Source of the DNA: Neurospora tetrasperma FGSC 2508
Taxonomy: Eukaryota; Ascomycota; Sordariomycetes; Sordariales; Sordariaceae
NCBI RefSeq assembly: GCF_000213175.1
Contig: NW_009799104.1
Span: 1,195,214-1,259,213, forward strand
Reading direction: 5' to 3'
DNA: 64,000 bases
The notes below the pieces were generated by a model that was given only the letters and a program-made list of their open reading frames with translations, did no database searches and was not told the origin of the DNA. The stretch's first letter is position 1. Each line of letters opens with the position of its first letter. The translations under genes and the position numbers were made by a program. Of this stretch, positions 31,850 through 42,411 are shown one piece after another.

Positions 31850-33707
31850 CTAAACCCTATGGTTAACAACCTTCTCTTCCCTCTCCTCGTGGGGGTGCAT
31901 CTCCTTGCTTCCATTCGTGATTTCAAGACCATCCGACCCCTTCTCAGGATGGTGGAAGTACTCATCATCACGCTGCATGCGTGTGATGTAGCCAGGCGGC
32001 ATCCACTTGTGCGAGTTCCACGGCTTGATGCCCGGCTCGCTGTACATGAGGTCGACGTTTTCGAGGGACAAGCTGGTGGACTCGTACAGGAAGAACCAGA
32101 CCAGGAGTGCGCCCATGATGTTGGTGGCTACAAAGACGTAGCCGTAGGCATAGCCGATGCCATCGGTGGCGAGGGGAGTGAGGAAGGAGATCATGACTGT
32201 GGGGATATTTGTTAGTTTTGTTAATGCATGAGGAAAGGGGGAAAAAATGGTGAACTTACAGTTTCCAAGCCAGTTACCAGCCGTGGCAAGCGAAGCCTGC
32301 TTGGCACGGGTGCGCAGAGGGAAACTCTCGCCGATGACGACCCAAGCAATGGGACCCCAGGTGCAAGCGAAAGAAGCGATGAAGAGTGCCGCCGAGACGA
32401 TCATGACAATACCCGACGTCTTGTTTTGGTCGGGTTCGAGAGCGGTGCCCATGGAAGCGAACACGGCGAGCCAAGACGCCTGCCAGATAGCACCGATGAA
32501 CAGCGGCCATCTGCGTCCGAAACGCTCGACGACCCAGAGACCGAACAGCGTCGAGAAGACGTTGACAGCGCCGAGGATGAGCTGTGTCTGAATGGGGTCC
32601 TTGATACCCGCCGACTGGAAGATAGTGGCGCCATAGTAGAAGAAGTAGTTGACGCCAGTCCACTGCTGCAAGAAGTGAATGCCGATACCCAGGAATGTGC
32701 GGTACACCTGCTTGGGAACACCGTTCTTGTTGGGGATGAAACACTCCTTCCAAGTTCCCACGGCCGCAGTCCTCTCTTTCTCCAAAACTTCCCGCATCTC
32801 CTTCATATCATCCTCCACCAGCTCATTGTGCGGGTCATGCTTCAGGCCTCTCAGTCTCGCCATCGACATGCGGGCTCCCTCCCAATCCTCCTTGGACGCC
32901 AACCATCTCGGGCTTTCGGGGACCAACAGCACTCCCACACCAAGCGGAAGCGAGAAAAAGATACCCAAACCAATGACGATACGCCAGGAAGCGTCCTGTT
33001 CTTGGATCTCGCGCACGCCGTAGTTGACAATGTTGGCGATCAGGATACCAAAGGTAATGAGCAGTTGGTAAGAGGCGACGACGGCACCACGGATTTCTCT
33101 AGGGGAGCACTCGGATTGGAACATGGGCACACCGACGGAGAGGGTACCGACGCCTAGACCGGCGACGAAGCGGCCCATCATCATGTGTACCCAGGAGTGC
33201 ATGGCGGTGATCTGGATGACGTTGCCGATGATGAAGAGGCCGACGCCGAATGTAAGGGACTTGCGGCGGCCCCACCAGGTGGCGGTGCTGTAGAGAAGTG
33301 GTGGTTAGTATTGTTGGTGTCTAGGTTGAGTGTGTTGGGGAGAGGGAGAGTGAGAAAAGGGGAGAGCTTACTATGATGAAGTCAAAGAACCGAGAAGTGT
33401 ACCGATACTCATAAGAGATACTAGTAGTGACTGGATGATGGACTCGAATTCCTTTGATCCATCTGGTTTGGTGATCTGGCCAAATCTGTTCTTGAAGTCA
33501 CTGAATAGAAGCATGCCCGAGATCTGACCGGTGTCATAGCCGAATAGGAAGCCTCCTATCGCGGTGACGGCACCGAGAAGGATGGCTTCGACGCCAATGT
33601 CGGCGCCATTGATCTTGATTGACCTGGTGAGCGATGGGTGTCAGTAGCTGTCTAGAAGAATCTCCTCCTGGTCTCTGGAAGTGAGCTTACTTTTTCCCCA
33701 GAACCAT
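31850..33707 (-). CDS. MFS sugar (hexose) transporter
   Basis: Plasma-membrane sugar/proton symporter family member of 547 residues. Four exons: 33707-33691, 33623-33372, 33287-32260 and 32196-31850. Introns are 67, 84 and 63 nt with GTAAGC, GTAAGC and GTAAGT donors. The first exon encodes only MVLGKK. Sugar-porter signatures: GGFLFGYDTGQISGM in helix 1, GRFVAGLGVGTLSVGVPMFQ, VPESPRWL after helix 6, QQWTGVNYFFYYGATIF in helix 7, VERFGRRWP, GPIAWVVIGESFPLRTRAKQ. The loop 2-3 motif reads TATWWGRRKS, without the usual Asp. The tail of about 70 residues begins YESTSLSLENVD and is charged. Substrate cannot be told from sequence; hexose is the likeliest. Confidence 0.9.
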
Positions 33708-34390
33708 GATGGGCCCTCCTGAATAGGATTGATGGGGGGAATGGTATATTCAGTGATGGATGAATCAACTCAGTGAAAATCAAAAGTAAAGATTTATCCA
33801 AACAATTCCCATGTAAGGAAAAGAAAGTGTAAAGCTAAATGGAGTGAAACAGTCATAAGGATTTATCATGCGGGTTCCAGATCGACTTTATGAAGAACTT
33901 TCCTTCGAGGGACCTGACTTCTGGAAACCTGCCATCGTCATATCCACTTTGCCCAGGTCGTTCGTTGTCTCCCCAATCGTAGTGTACATACGTGTCGATC
34001 CACCGGTCCCATGGGGAAGAGACCCGCTCACAAATCATGGGGATGGAGAAATACCATGGGGTTTCTCTGGGGAAACGGGGTGGCGAGGTCGGGGCACTGT
34101 GAGGGGACTGGGAGAATGGACTGGAGAGACTGGAGAAACTGGGGCATGGAGTCTTGGGGGGATCCAGAAAAGGACCGTTTACACTACAAGCGACCCTGTT
34201 CATGCCTGTCGAGCCTGTCCTGCACTTGGACTGGTTTGGGCCTGTGTCATGTTTTGACGCTTGGCATAAGTTGGCGCGCTCAGAAGAGTTTCTTGGAAGG
34301 TTGATCAATCCTTATGATGTCACAATCGGTCCTATACATCCTTGTCAGAACAAAGCCTCCATCAACTAGGGAGGCTTTGTTTCCTCTTTC

Positions 34391-34528
34391 GGGATGGTCT
34401 TACTATACTGTGTGAGATTCCGTCAGCCGGCCGGGCTGTTGTCCGCCCAGTGTTGATTCCTCACTGGGGATGATCTTACCAGCTACACTGTGTGGCATGC
34501 CGTTGCCGGCTGGGCGCTTGTCCGCTCA
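34391..34528. repeat. Imperfect direct repeat, about 60-bp units
   Basis: Units 34391-34449 and 34467-34528 share GGGATGRTCTTAC, ACTGTGTG, CCGTYRGCCGG and TTGTCCGCYCA in the same order. Identity is about three quarters by eye and the period is 76 bp. The first unit also contains CAGCCGGCCGGGCT, found once more near 30011. Confidence 0.65.
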
Positions 34529-36048
34529 AGCTCTTTCTTTCTTTCTTTGAGCCGCCAAGGCTATGGTTTGTGCCATATGCGATATGTATGAGGACCTCTA
34601 ATACCCCAGGTTTTCCTTTGTTGAAGAGAAAACCCCGAGAAAAACATGAAGATTGGAATGGCTCGTGCTTCTGTCTTCATTCCCATGCGGCACGGCGTCT
34701 GGGGGCGTCCAGCCGCCATGCAATTAAGCTTGCCAAGACCATTGGCTGTGACGTAACATGGCGCTGTCTTTAGTTTGCGGAATCCGGAGAACTATTCCTC
34801 TGACTTCTTGGCTTCTGACATTGTAGACCGGTTGGTTGTCCAAGTGATCAGTCCATTTCGGTCGGTGAGGGAAAAGAAAAGAAGAAGAAGAATACGAGAA
34901 AACGTATTGAGCTCGAAGCATCTCGGATGGTTTTGTGGTCACGCAACCTACTCGCGTCACCGATGCTCGTGACTGTAAAGGTTTGCGGCGGCGTGCCGAA
35001 TCTCGCGATGGAATCCGAGCCGACCTGTTTGTCGGCCTGATGTCGGCCTTGACAAGGCTCCGAGCGGGACTACGTACCTTAGCACGACTCGTTGGGAGTC
35101 GATTGCTTTTTTCTTCTTTCTACGTGTCGGTGCGTGTTGCTCTCTGGCTGGCCGGTGAGCATGCTTTCTCCAATTTTACCAATGCTCCCCCAGCCTGGCC
35201 TTCTTCCCCAATCCCCCGCTTTTACCCCTTATTTTCTCCGCATGGATTTTCCTGGGGAAGAGCCATTGGCCTGAAACCCCATCAACACAAGTTGGGGGGT
35301 AGCATTGGCAGGTGGAACTGATGGACCACGTGCCTCAGGAAAGGCCCGAATGTCCAACTTGGATAATCGGGCGCCATGGGCCAAAATGGTAGTCTGCCGA
35401 GTTCGCCGAAAGTCGGGCTCGAAGATCCAAAGCTAGCCCACGGAGCAAACACCAGAACTGACGACTCGGTCCCCAGAATACAGTGTATCATGAGCCGTCA
35501 GGCTGTGTTTGGGCGCGGTACCTGATACTGTTGGGGTAAGACTATCTGACCGTGCAGGGTAAGCCCTGGTCTGCACAGTAAGTGTATTGTAACAGTAAGG
35601 CACGCCAACCCCCACATACCAGCCATCTTACACTTCTGTGTTGTGTTCGTGATGCTTGGCATGATACCCAGGGGCAGTAATCGTGGGCGTCGAGTAGGTA
35701 TTAAAGGGCATCTGTACGCTGGGGATCCGAATCTTCTGTGCTTTCTCACTACGTATAAACAGGAAACTATGGTCTTTGAGCAGTATGGCAGTTATAAGCA
35801 TTCGTAGCAAGAGCTTTCAACCACTTCTAGCCCTCTGATCAGTCAGACCGTCTCCTGACATCGGTTTCAGGTAATGGACTAGAGCAACTTGCCACAGTAC
35901 TTGTAAAAAAAAAAAAAATTCAGGAACGCAACACGAGCGCACCAAGGATCCTTAGCCTCAACCCGGATATCTCGGCAGAGGGTCCATCTAGTGTAGGTTG
36001 TTTGCGGCTAGGTCATGGTGTTGAATGAATGGAAGTTGTGCAACTAGC

Positions 36049-36049
<1 letters not shown>

Positions 36050-36083
<34 letters not shown>
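36050..36083. repeat. A34 homopolymer upstream of tRNA-Lys
   Basis: Uninterrupted run of 34 A about 130 bp upstream of the tRNA-Lys gene. Its length is likely to vary between isolates and between sequencing methods. Confidence 0.85.
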
Positions 36084-36086
<3 letters not shown>

Positions 36087-36210
36087 GAGATGATGCGTCA
36101 TCGTTGGCCAGCGATGTCGTTCAGGGTCGAGCCTACTATAGCTCCGCTGTAGGCCAGGCCTTATAATTGCTAGAACGGAGCCACCTCTTCAACACATGGC
36201 AGCTTACGCT

Positions 36211-36283
36211 GCCCGGCTAGCTCAATCGGTAGAGCGTGAGACTCTTAATCTCAAGGTTGTGGGTTCGACCCCCACGTCGGGCT
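36211..36283 (+). tRNA. tRNA-Lys(CUU)
   Basis: Intronless 73-nt cloverleaf. Acceptor GCCCGGC pairs with GTCGGGC (one G-U), the D arm GCTC...GAGC, the anticodon stem TGAGA/TCTCA around CTCTTAA (anticodon CTT), variable loop AGGTT, and T stem GTGGG/CCCAC around TTCGACC. The discriminator is T. All stems pair, and a T5 terminator follows. Confidence 0.97.
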
Positions 36284-36746
36284 CAATTCCCGACGTTTCC
36301 ATACGTCCTCTCTTTTTGCGATTTGTCCACTTCCATTTTTGTGGTTCGTGGTTTCTTTTTTCCTTTTTCTTTTTGCTGTTTGATCTCCTTACGCTCCTGC
36401 CTTGTGGTACTCTTTCTTCATATAAACAATGCATCGACACTTCCTGCTTGATACCTTCAAAATGACAATGTGGTTTTCCAATGTACTATCAGTGGTAAGA
36501 AGACCCCGAGTGATAGAGAAGCGCAGCTGCGGTGTAGATGACTTCCGTACGTCCGAGCCGGTTGTCTTACTTAGTACGCGGACTCTCTCTCCATCGAGAT
36601 GTTAGAAACACCGCAAGCTTCATCGTAGAGTTCTTGCACAAGAAGAAGATGAATGTTAGGAAATACAGAAAGAAATCCTCCAGCACAAGCATTCGCCCAG
36701 TTCACAACCCATCGCCTGAGGCTCTTCTGCCTGACAGCGACACAGC
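36284..36746. other. Spacer between tRNA-Lys and secreted propeller gene
   Basis: About 460 bases. The left part holds the tRNA terminator and a T-rich tract (36345-36385). The right part is the promoter and leader of the gene starting at 36747. No other gene is seen. Confidence 0.5.
36313..36317 (+). terminator. Pol III terminator of tRNA-Lys
   Basis: T5 run 30 bases after the tRNA 3' end; this is the first run of four or more T downstream, as required by RNA polymerase III. Confidence 0.6.
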
Positions 36747-37907
36747 ATGACATACTACCATCTCAAACACCAATCCTCCCTTTTCACCGGACTTCTCTCC
36801 ATCCTACTCTTCACATCCTCATGTCTGTCCGAATCCGAAAACCACTACGCTCATCTCCCGTTGCTGAACCACATAATAACCCAATTCCCCTCCCCAACCT
36901 GGCTAGAAAACATCATCGTCCGTTCCAACGGGGACCTCCTCCTCACTGAATTTGCTCCCACCGCCAGCCTTTACCTCGTGTCCAATCCCAACACGAACCC
37001 GAACCAGTACCCATTTCTTCCTAACCGTTCGATGAGCGGATGGAAAACCATCCACACATTCGACTCCGTCCAAGGACTCGCTGGCATCGCTGAGCCAGCT
37101 GAGGATTTATTTGTCGTAGTGGGTGGAAATATTACTCTCGGGGGCAATGGGACTAGCAACAATGCGAGTGGGAATGGCTCTCCGTTCTTTGCATGGACTA
37201 TTGACTTCCGATACAACACCACTTTCCACGGTATCACTGACGGACAAGAGACCAAGCAAAATATCAACATCACCCAAATAGCCCAACTCACCTCGGCACT
37301 CCTCCCCAACGGCGTGGCGTCCATACCCGGCAACCCGGATGCTGTACTCATAGCCGATTCCTTCGCTGGCCTAGTCTGGCGTCTTGACATCCAAACTGGG
37401 CTTCACAAAGTCGCCGTCAAGGTACCGGAAATGAGTGCACCAACTAATTCCTCCGGCGGCGTGGTGGGCATAAACGGCATCAAAATGCACCTGGGCTACT
37501 TGTACTGGACAAATAGCGCAACCGTCAAAATCTACAGAGTCAAGCTTGATCGGGACGGCTACCACGAAGGGAACGGGACAGCAGCTGTCGAGACTGTAGC
37601 GGATTTGAGCCCCCAAGCGACGTTTCTAGATGACTTCGCCATTGATGACGACGGAGTGATCTGGGTAGTGACAAATTCAGACAACACGTTGCTTGCTGTC
37701 AAAGAAGGGAAGAAGGCGGTGCTGGTTGGCGGTGGAAAGACGGAGTTGACATTTTCTGGGGACACGGCTGCTGCGTTTGGGAGAGACCATAGAAGCCGGA
37801 AGACGCTTTATGTGACTACGTGTGGTGGGTTGCGGGCGCCAGTTAATGGGACGGTCACGGAGGGGGGCAAGGTGGTTGCTGTTGATACTAGTGGTTTTCG
37901 GTTGTGA
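36747..37907 (+). CDS. Secreted SMP-30/gluconolactonase-like beta-propeller
   Basis: Single-exon secreted protein of 386 residues. The N-terminus has a hydrophobic stretch (LFTGLLSILLFTSSC) typical of a signal peptide cleaved near residue 28. The body has the six-bladed propeller pattern of SMP-30/strictosidine synthase-like proteins: WLENIIVRSNGDLLLTEFAP in blade one, VQGLAGIAEPAEDLFVV, VASIPGNPDAVLIADSFAG, LYWTNSATVKIYRV, FLDDFAIDDDGVIWVV and TLYVTTCGG at the end. Many N-x-S/T sites suggest glycosylation. The expected metal-binding Asp/Glu/Asn set (for example D in IADSFAG and DDFAIDDDG) is at least partly present. The substrate is unknown. It converges with the DUF4185 gene, with 63 bp between stop codons. 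Confidence 0.85.
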   Translation: MTYYHLKHQSSLFTGLLSILLFTSSCLSESENHYAHLPLLNHIITQFPSPTWLENIIVRSNGDLLLTEFAPTASLYLVSNPNTNPNQYPFLPNRSMSGWKTIHTFDSVQGLAGIAEPAEDLFVVVGGNITLGGNGTSNNASGNGSPFFAWTIDFRYNTTFHGITDGQETKQNINITQIAQLTSALLPNGVASIPGNPDAVLIADSFAGLVWRLDIQTGLHKVAVKVPEMSAPTNSSGGVVGINGIKMHLGYLYWTNSATVKIYRVKLDRDGYHEGNGTAAVETVADLSPQATFLDDFAIDDDGVIWVVTNSDNTLLAVKEGKKAVLVGGGKTELTFSGDTAAAFGRDHRSRKTLYVTTCGGLRAPVNGTVTEGGKVVAVDTSGFRL

Positions 37908-37970
37908 TGAGGTAAGAACTGGATATAATTTCCTGTAATAAGTATGTTAGGTGAAAAGAAAAAGATACGC

Positions 37971-39302
37971 CTAAGCAAAAGCCACCTTGATAACCTCAAT
38001 GTGGTTATTGTTCGTAAAAGACAGAACCAATGTCTGTCCAGTCGGATCCAGGTAGGGGTGTTGAACACCGGCATAGACTAATCCGCCGTCGATAGGTTCG
38101 CTCTTGTATACCTGGACATCCGGAGTCCATGGTCCTTCCAGAGCCTGGGCTGTTCGCAGGTACACAGCACCATCGCCTAGAGAAGGTCTCTTCATTAGAT
38201 ATGACACGGACAACGTCAAAGGAAGAGAGCGTCGAAATTAAAGACTCACCAAAAGCAGACAAATGAACCAGCACATAACACTGGTAGTACTCATTCCACG
38301 CAACCTGACCTTGACCGACCGCCCACCAGACCGCCGTCCCAGCATCAAACTTCGTAAGAACCTCTGACTTCCAGCCCTGCTGACGACCCCAGAAATACTC
38401 GTACTTGGCCAGATCGAACGCATCTTCTGCTTTGACCCGGGCAAGGTAGGCGTAACTGGAGTGAGGCCATCCAGTAATCGAGTTCGGGGGGCCGCCCCAG
38501 ATGTATATGTACTCAGAGCGTTCATCGCGGTAGGCACATTGGTCGCCGTATTTGGCGGTGGTGTTTGAATTCCACCAGAACCCCTTGTTGCCGAAGCGCT
38601 GGGTGACCGTGGGAGTGTTATTGATGACTTCGACCTTGGCGACACCAGCGCCTAGGAGGCCGCCGGTTTCGTTGACATTCTGTCTTCTTCATTAGCGGAT
38701 CATCACACGTAAAGTAACTGTGCGGAAGGTTCACCTACCACAAGGTAGTAAAGCGCAGCGGTCGCGGCCTCGGCATCAGTCTCGCAAAAACTCGTGCCAC
38801 CGAAACCGTATTGGTTCGTTTCACCCCATGCCTCGTTGAAAGGGATCAGCTGTTTTTGATGCGGGACAGGATAATCATCGTTCAGGTTCAGATCCACCAC
38901 GGTCAAAGGGTCATTCGTCAATAGGGAGACTGAATCTCGGACCATGCCATGGAAACCGGGAGTATCCTCAAGGAAGTTGGTGACCCCAGGCGCACACCAC
39001 ATGGTGTCGCCGAAAACGGCATACCACTTTCCAGCAATTTTCCCAGTGAAGCCGAGATCGCGATGACTGGCGCTATTATTGGCGACCTGGAAGCCGAGTC
39101 TCTCGACATTGCGGACATGGAGGGGGGATTCGCCCTCGGGTTTAGTATTATCGACATCAAGATCGAGACGGTAAGACGGATGCTGATGGCGCCCGTGCGG
39201 ACTGCCGGCGGAACGGGCTAACCAACATTGTGCCGGGCGTGTTAGCAAGATCAATGTGGTGACAAAGACCAGAAAAATGTGTTGTAAACTATGAACGCGC
39301 AT
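37971..39302 (-). CDS. Secreted DUF4185-domain protein
   Basis: Secreted protein of 399 residues in three exons: 39302-38739, 38679-38250 and 38176-37971. Introns are 59 and 73 nt with GTAGGT and GTGAGT donors. The signal peptide is MRVHSLQHIFLVFVTTLILL followed by TRPAQCW. The rest fits the DUF4185 fold, a five-bladed propeller related to glycoside-hydrolase-like proteins: DLGFTGKIAGKWYAVFGDTM near residue 80, EAWGETNQYGFGGTSF, YIYIWGGPPNSITGWPHSSY, AVWWAVGQGQVAWNEYY and a closing PYLDPTGQTLVLSFTN. Function of the family is not established, though carbohydrate binding is often supposed. Confidence 0.85.
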
Positions 39303-40581
39303 CTGAGTTATATTGGTGTCACTGATGTCGAAAAGGCGAGTTGACTACTGTAGTATGTAACATGGATAATGGTGGTGTGTCAATCTTCAAAACCATTGCC
39401 TGGCTTGGGCAGAAGAGGATTTGGATACTGATATGGTTCATGGTCATACCATCCACGAGGGCGGGGCTTGCTTCCAAAGCTAACAAATGAAGCAACGAGG
39501 ATGTTGGATGGGCAAGAGATAGCTAAGGTAGGTAAGGAAAGACGTGTAAGTAAGAGGTGACACTGAGCGGGTGACGACAGACACTAAAGCGGCAGCCAGG
39601 AACATGAAACGGAACGAACTTTGGAAATGAAACCAAAAGGTGCCGAAGAAGGAAATTGAGGAATGGGAGGAACGAAACTGAAGAGATAAGAAACGAACTT
39701 GACGATGTTCAAGTGGACGATATCGAAATCATGAAATATGTACCTTCATTACTTTGCATCCCACTTTCATACTCCTCTGATCGAGGGGGATGTTCAGGAG
39801 TGTTTAAAGACCTGTCGTTGGCGCCTTGATCCCCCTGGAGGACCTTTTGTGATTCGTCCCTGACTTTGCGGAAGAAGCTTCGCATTGCGATTCGGATTGA
39901 AGACGATGATAATATATGCCTCTAGTCAAACAAACTCAATCCAGCGTCGAGTAGAAACAGCAAACTCGAATTGACAAGAAACGGGTGCTTGATAACAAGT
40001 TACACGACTTTATTCTTCTTGTAACATGGAAGTCTTGCCTTGATCTTTTGAACCCGTTTGATCAACTTTGATCATTGGTCCGTGATATGGAGGGGGAAGT
40101 GTGGAAGTCAAATTGGCGATGTTCAAATTGTCAAAGCAGACCGAGGTCTTGAGAAGTGGGATCTTCAATAATTTGAACAAGATTCTCTCCGCAACAACCC
40201 CGCCATTCTCCACGGTCGGGTACGGCTGCACAATGCACGAAGGAGGTTGCTGAGGCATGTGCAAGTCAACCTCCAAGGGGAAACTTGGAAGCTGTTGCGG
40301 GGGTGGAGGAGATAAGAGTAGGAATGTAGGTAGAGGTACGTACCTGAAAGGTCCACCTTCCTTTTTGCAACCCGGACCTTTTAAATCAAACGCTTATCAG
40401 CTTATCGGAAACAACCGCCCCAGCTCAAAGCAATGAACTCCCGAGATAAGTCAACACAACACTGCTACCTTCCCCTCACCACATCACAAATCACACTCGT
40501 AACAGTCCGTATATTAAATCTTGGAGGCCTTGAGAGAGTTGACAACCAGCAAGTAATCCATCAAGAAACATACCCGCAACA
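39303..40581. other. Divergent region between DUF4185 gene and asparaginase
   Basis: About 1.3 kb upstream of two divergent genes. No firmly supported gene. A minus-strand open frame at about 40010-40315 has somewhat coding-like codons but no ATG of good context at its beginning and no recognisable domain. Confidence 0.45.
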
Positions 40582-42048
40582 ATGGAATACAAGCCCCAAC
40601 CCTCCTCCCCTACCCGCGTCCAAGTTCAACCGCGTCTAATCATCCATGGCGGCGCCGGCAACATCACCCCCGCCAGCCTCGGCCCGGAGCGCTACGTCGC
40701 CTACCGCTCCTCCCTCCTGACCATCATCTCCAAGGCGCACACCTACCTGACCACGCCCACCCAGTCCAATTACAATTCCCCTTCCAATTCCTCAAAACTC
40801 CCATCAGCCCTCGAAGCCGCCACCTACGCCGTCACCCTTCTCGAAGACAACCCCCTCTTCAACAGCGGCCACGGCGCCGTCTTTACCCGCGATGGCATCA
40901 ATGAGCTCGAGGCTTCCGTCATGGTCAGCCGGGGTCAGGCTAAGCGGGGTGTGGGAGTGACCGGGTTGCGCCACGTTCGAAATCCGATTCTTCTGGCAAG
41001 GAAGGTTTTGGAACACGGGAGGGACGATCTTCTGGGTCGCGGAAAGAAGCTTGATAATAATAATGGGGATGGGGAGCCTGATGTCCCTTCGGCACAAGGC
41101 CATACGCTGATTCATGGCCCAACGGCGGAAAAGTTGGCGAGGCAGTATGGCTTGGAGATGGTGGATCCTAGTTACTTCTTTACGCAGAAGCGGTGGGACG
41201 AGCACGTTCGGGCGTTGGAAAGGGAGAAGAGGGAGCAGCAGGATATGCTTGGCACTGGCGCTGCTAGTGGCGTTTCAGCGACCTGGAGTAAGGACGAGTA
41301 TCTCCCGCAGGGAACGGTCGGTGCGGTGGCGCTGGATGTCGAGGGCGTGATTTGCGTGGCGACGAGCACAGGCGGCATGACGAACAAGTTGACGGGCAGA
41401 ATTGGTGATACGCCTGTTGTCGGGGCTGGGTTCTGGGCTGAGGAGTGGACGGAGGATGGTGATCCTACTTCTCCTCATAAGAACGGATCGCGGAATCCGT
41501 TGTGTAGCCCGGGAGCAGCAGTGGTTTTGTCGGATGCGCTCAAGGGACTCATCGCTGATTGTCTGCCTTCGCCTTCTCTGTATACCCCCACTCTTCAAGA
41601 CTCGTCTGGCGGGTTGACCACCACCCGGTCGATCGGTGTTTCTGGAACTGGCAATGGTGATTCATTTTTCCGCATTGCTGCCGCGAGAACTGTGGGCGCC
41701 ATTGCCCGGTATTCTAGCCTTCCTTCCGTCGTGGCCCTGACCAAGGTTGCTGGGCCGTCCGGAGAGCTTCAGAAGAGCGCCGATGATCGATGGGGCAAAA
41801 CTGGCGAAGGCGAAGGTGGCATTATCGGACTGGAGTTGGTGGTTGTGCGGGACGCAAATGGTAATGTCGTCGAGACACGGTCCGACATCCTTCAGAACTA
41901 TAACTGCGGTGGCATGTTTCGGGCTTGGATAGACGAGGAAGGTGTCGCGTATGCTCGCATCTTTCGAAAGGATCAGGATATCTCCAGTTCGTATGTCGGC
42001 GAAGGTAGACCCGAAGATCCGCGGTTTTGGAGTGGCGAAAAGATCTAG
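40582..42048 (+). CDS. Thr-nucleophile asparaginase / isoaspartyl peptidase
   Basis: N-terminal-nucleophile hydrolase of the plant-type asparaginase family, which hydrolyses L-asparagine or beta-aspartyl peptides after autocleavage. Single exon, 488 residues. The alpha part starts with RLIIHGGAGNITP (18-30) and has LLEDNPLFNSGHGAVFTRDG and NELEASVM. The precursor is cut before Thr245 in PQGTVGAVALD. The beta subunit begins there and contains ATSTGGMTNKLTGRIGDTPV, GVSGTGNGDSFFR and YNCGGMFRA. Relative to bacterial enzymes it has an inserted linker (about 150-240) before the cleavage site, rich in charged residues. There is no targeting signal, so cytosolic location is expected. Confidence 0.92.
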   Translation: MEYKPQPSSPTRVQVQPRLIIHGGAGNITPASLGPERYVAYRSSLLTIISKAHTYLTTPTQSNYNSPSNSSKLPSALEAATYAVTLLEDNPLFNSGHGAVFTRDGINELEASVMVSRGQAKRGVGVTGLRHVRNPILLARKVLEHGRDDLLGRGKKLDNNNGDGEPDVPSAQGHTLIHGPTAEKLARQYGLEMVDPSYFFTQKRWDEHVRALEREKREQQDMLGTGAASGVSATWSKDEYLPQGTVGAVALDVEGVICVATSTGGMTNKLTGRIGDTPVVGAGFWAEEWTEDGDPTSPHKNGSRNPLCSPGAAVVLSDALKGLIADCLPSPSLYTPTLQDSSGGLTTTRSIGVSGTGNGDSFFRIAAARTVGAIARYSSLPSVVALTKVAGPSGELQKSADDRWGKTGEGEGGIIGLELVVVRDANGNVVETRSDILQNYNCGGMFRAWIDEEGVAYARIFRKDQDISSSYVGEGRPEDPRFWSGEKI

Positions 42049-42411
42049 TAGATTAGTTACATGGTTCCCTTCTGTTTTGAAGCACGTTAGCCGGTAACAC
42101 GTTCGCAAAGCGCATGCTGTCTTCCAAAAAAAAAAAAAAGAGAAATATTATTCGGATGGCTGTTCTTCCGCGCTGAGGCAAAGCATCCACGCCGACCCCC
42201 CTTATATGGCAAGCGTAACCAACAAACCCGTTTCTATGTTACATGGAACGCCGCCACCTAAAATGCTGAACCGTCATGAAATGCGTAGACAAATACACAG
42301 CCTAGCCCAACCGATACGGGCCAGGTGGGAGAAAGGAGTTGAGAGAGATGATATGGTCGACAATCTTTGCGCATCATAAATCGAACTTTTTAAATGACCG
42401 CTGTATTGTAT
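42049..42411. other. Convergent 3' region, asparaginase and tim17
   Basis: About 360 bases between two stop codons. An A13 run is at 42126-42138. No gene is seen. Confidence 0.5.

Larger units (their letters stand above)
33708..36210. other. 2.5-kb gene-poor region
   Basis: No supported gene. It holds the transporter promoter (left end), an imperfect direct repeat at 34391-34528, an A14 run (35905-35918) and an A34 run (36050-36083). Open frames at 33853-34308 and 34935-35321 lack features. Confidence 0.45.

Noticed and set aside
31500-31853. Plus-strand open frame rich in Lys, Arg, Gly and Glu
   Set aside because: It is produced by a purine-only tract downstream of the transporter gene; low complexity and no homologous features.
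32228-33157. 309-codon plus-strand open frame opposite the sugar transporter
   Set aside because: It is the complement of the third transporter exon; no domain, and its composition follows from the conserved MFS codons.
36196-36465. Open frames running through the tRNA-Lys gene on both strands
   Set aside because: The tRNA fold is complete and explains the sequence; the apparent proteins include translated tRNA and a T-rich tail.
40010-40315. Minus-strand frame of about 100 codons upstream of the asparaginase gene
   Set aside because: Codons are somewhat gene-like, but no ATG with context begins it and no second exon could be placed. Left unannotated, worth checking with RNA data.
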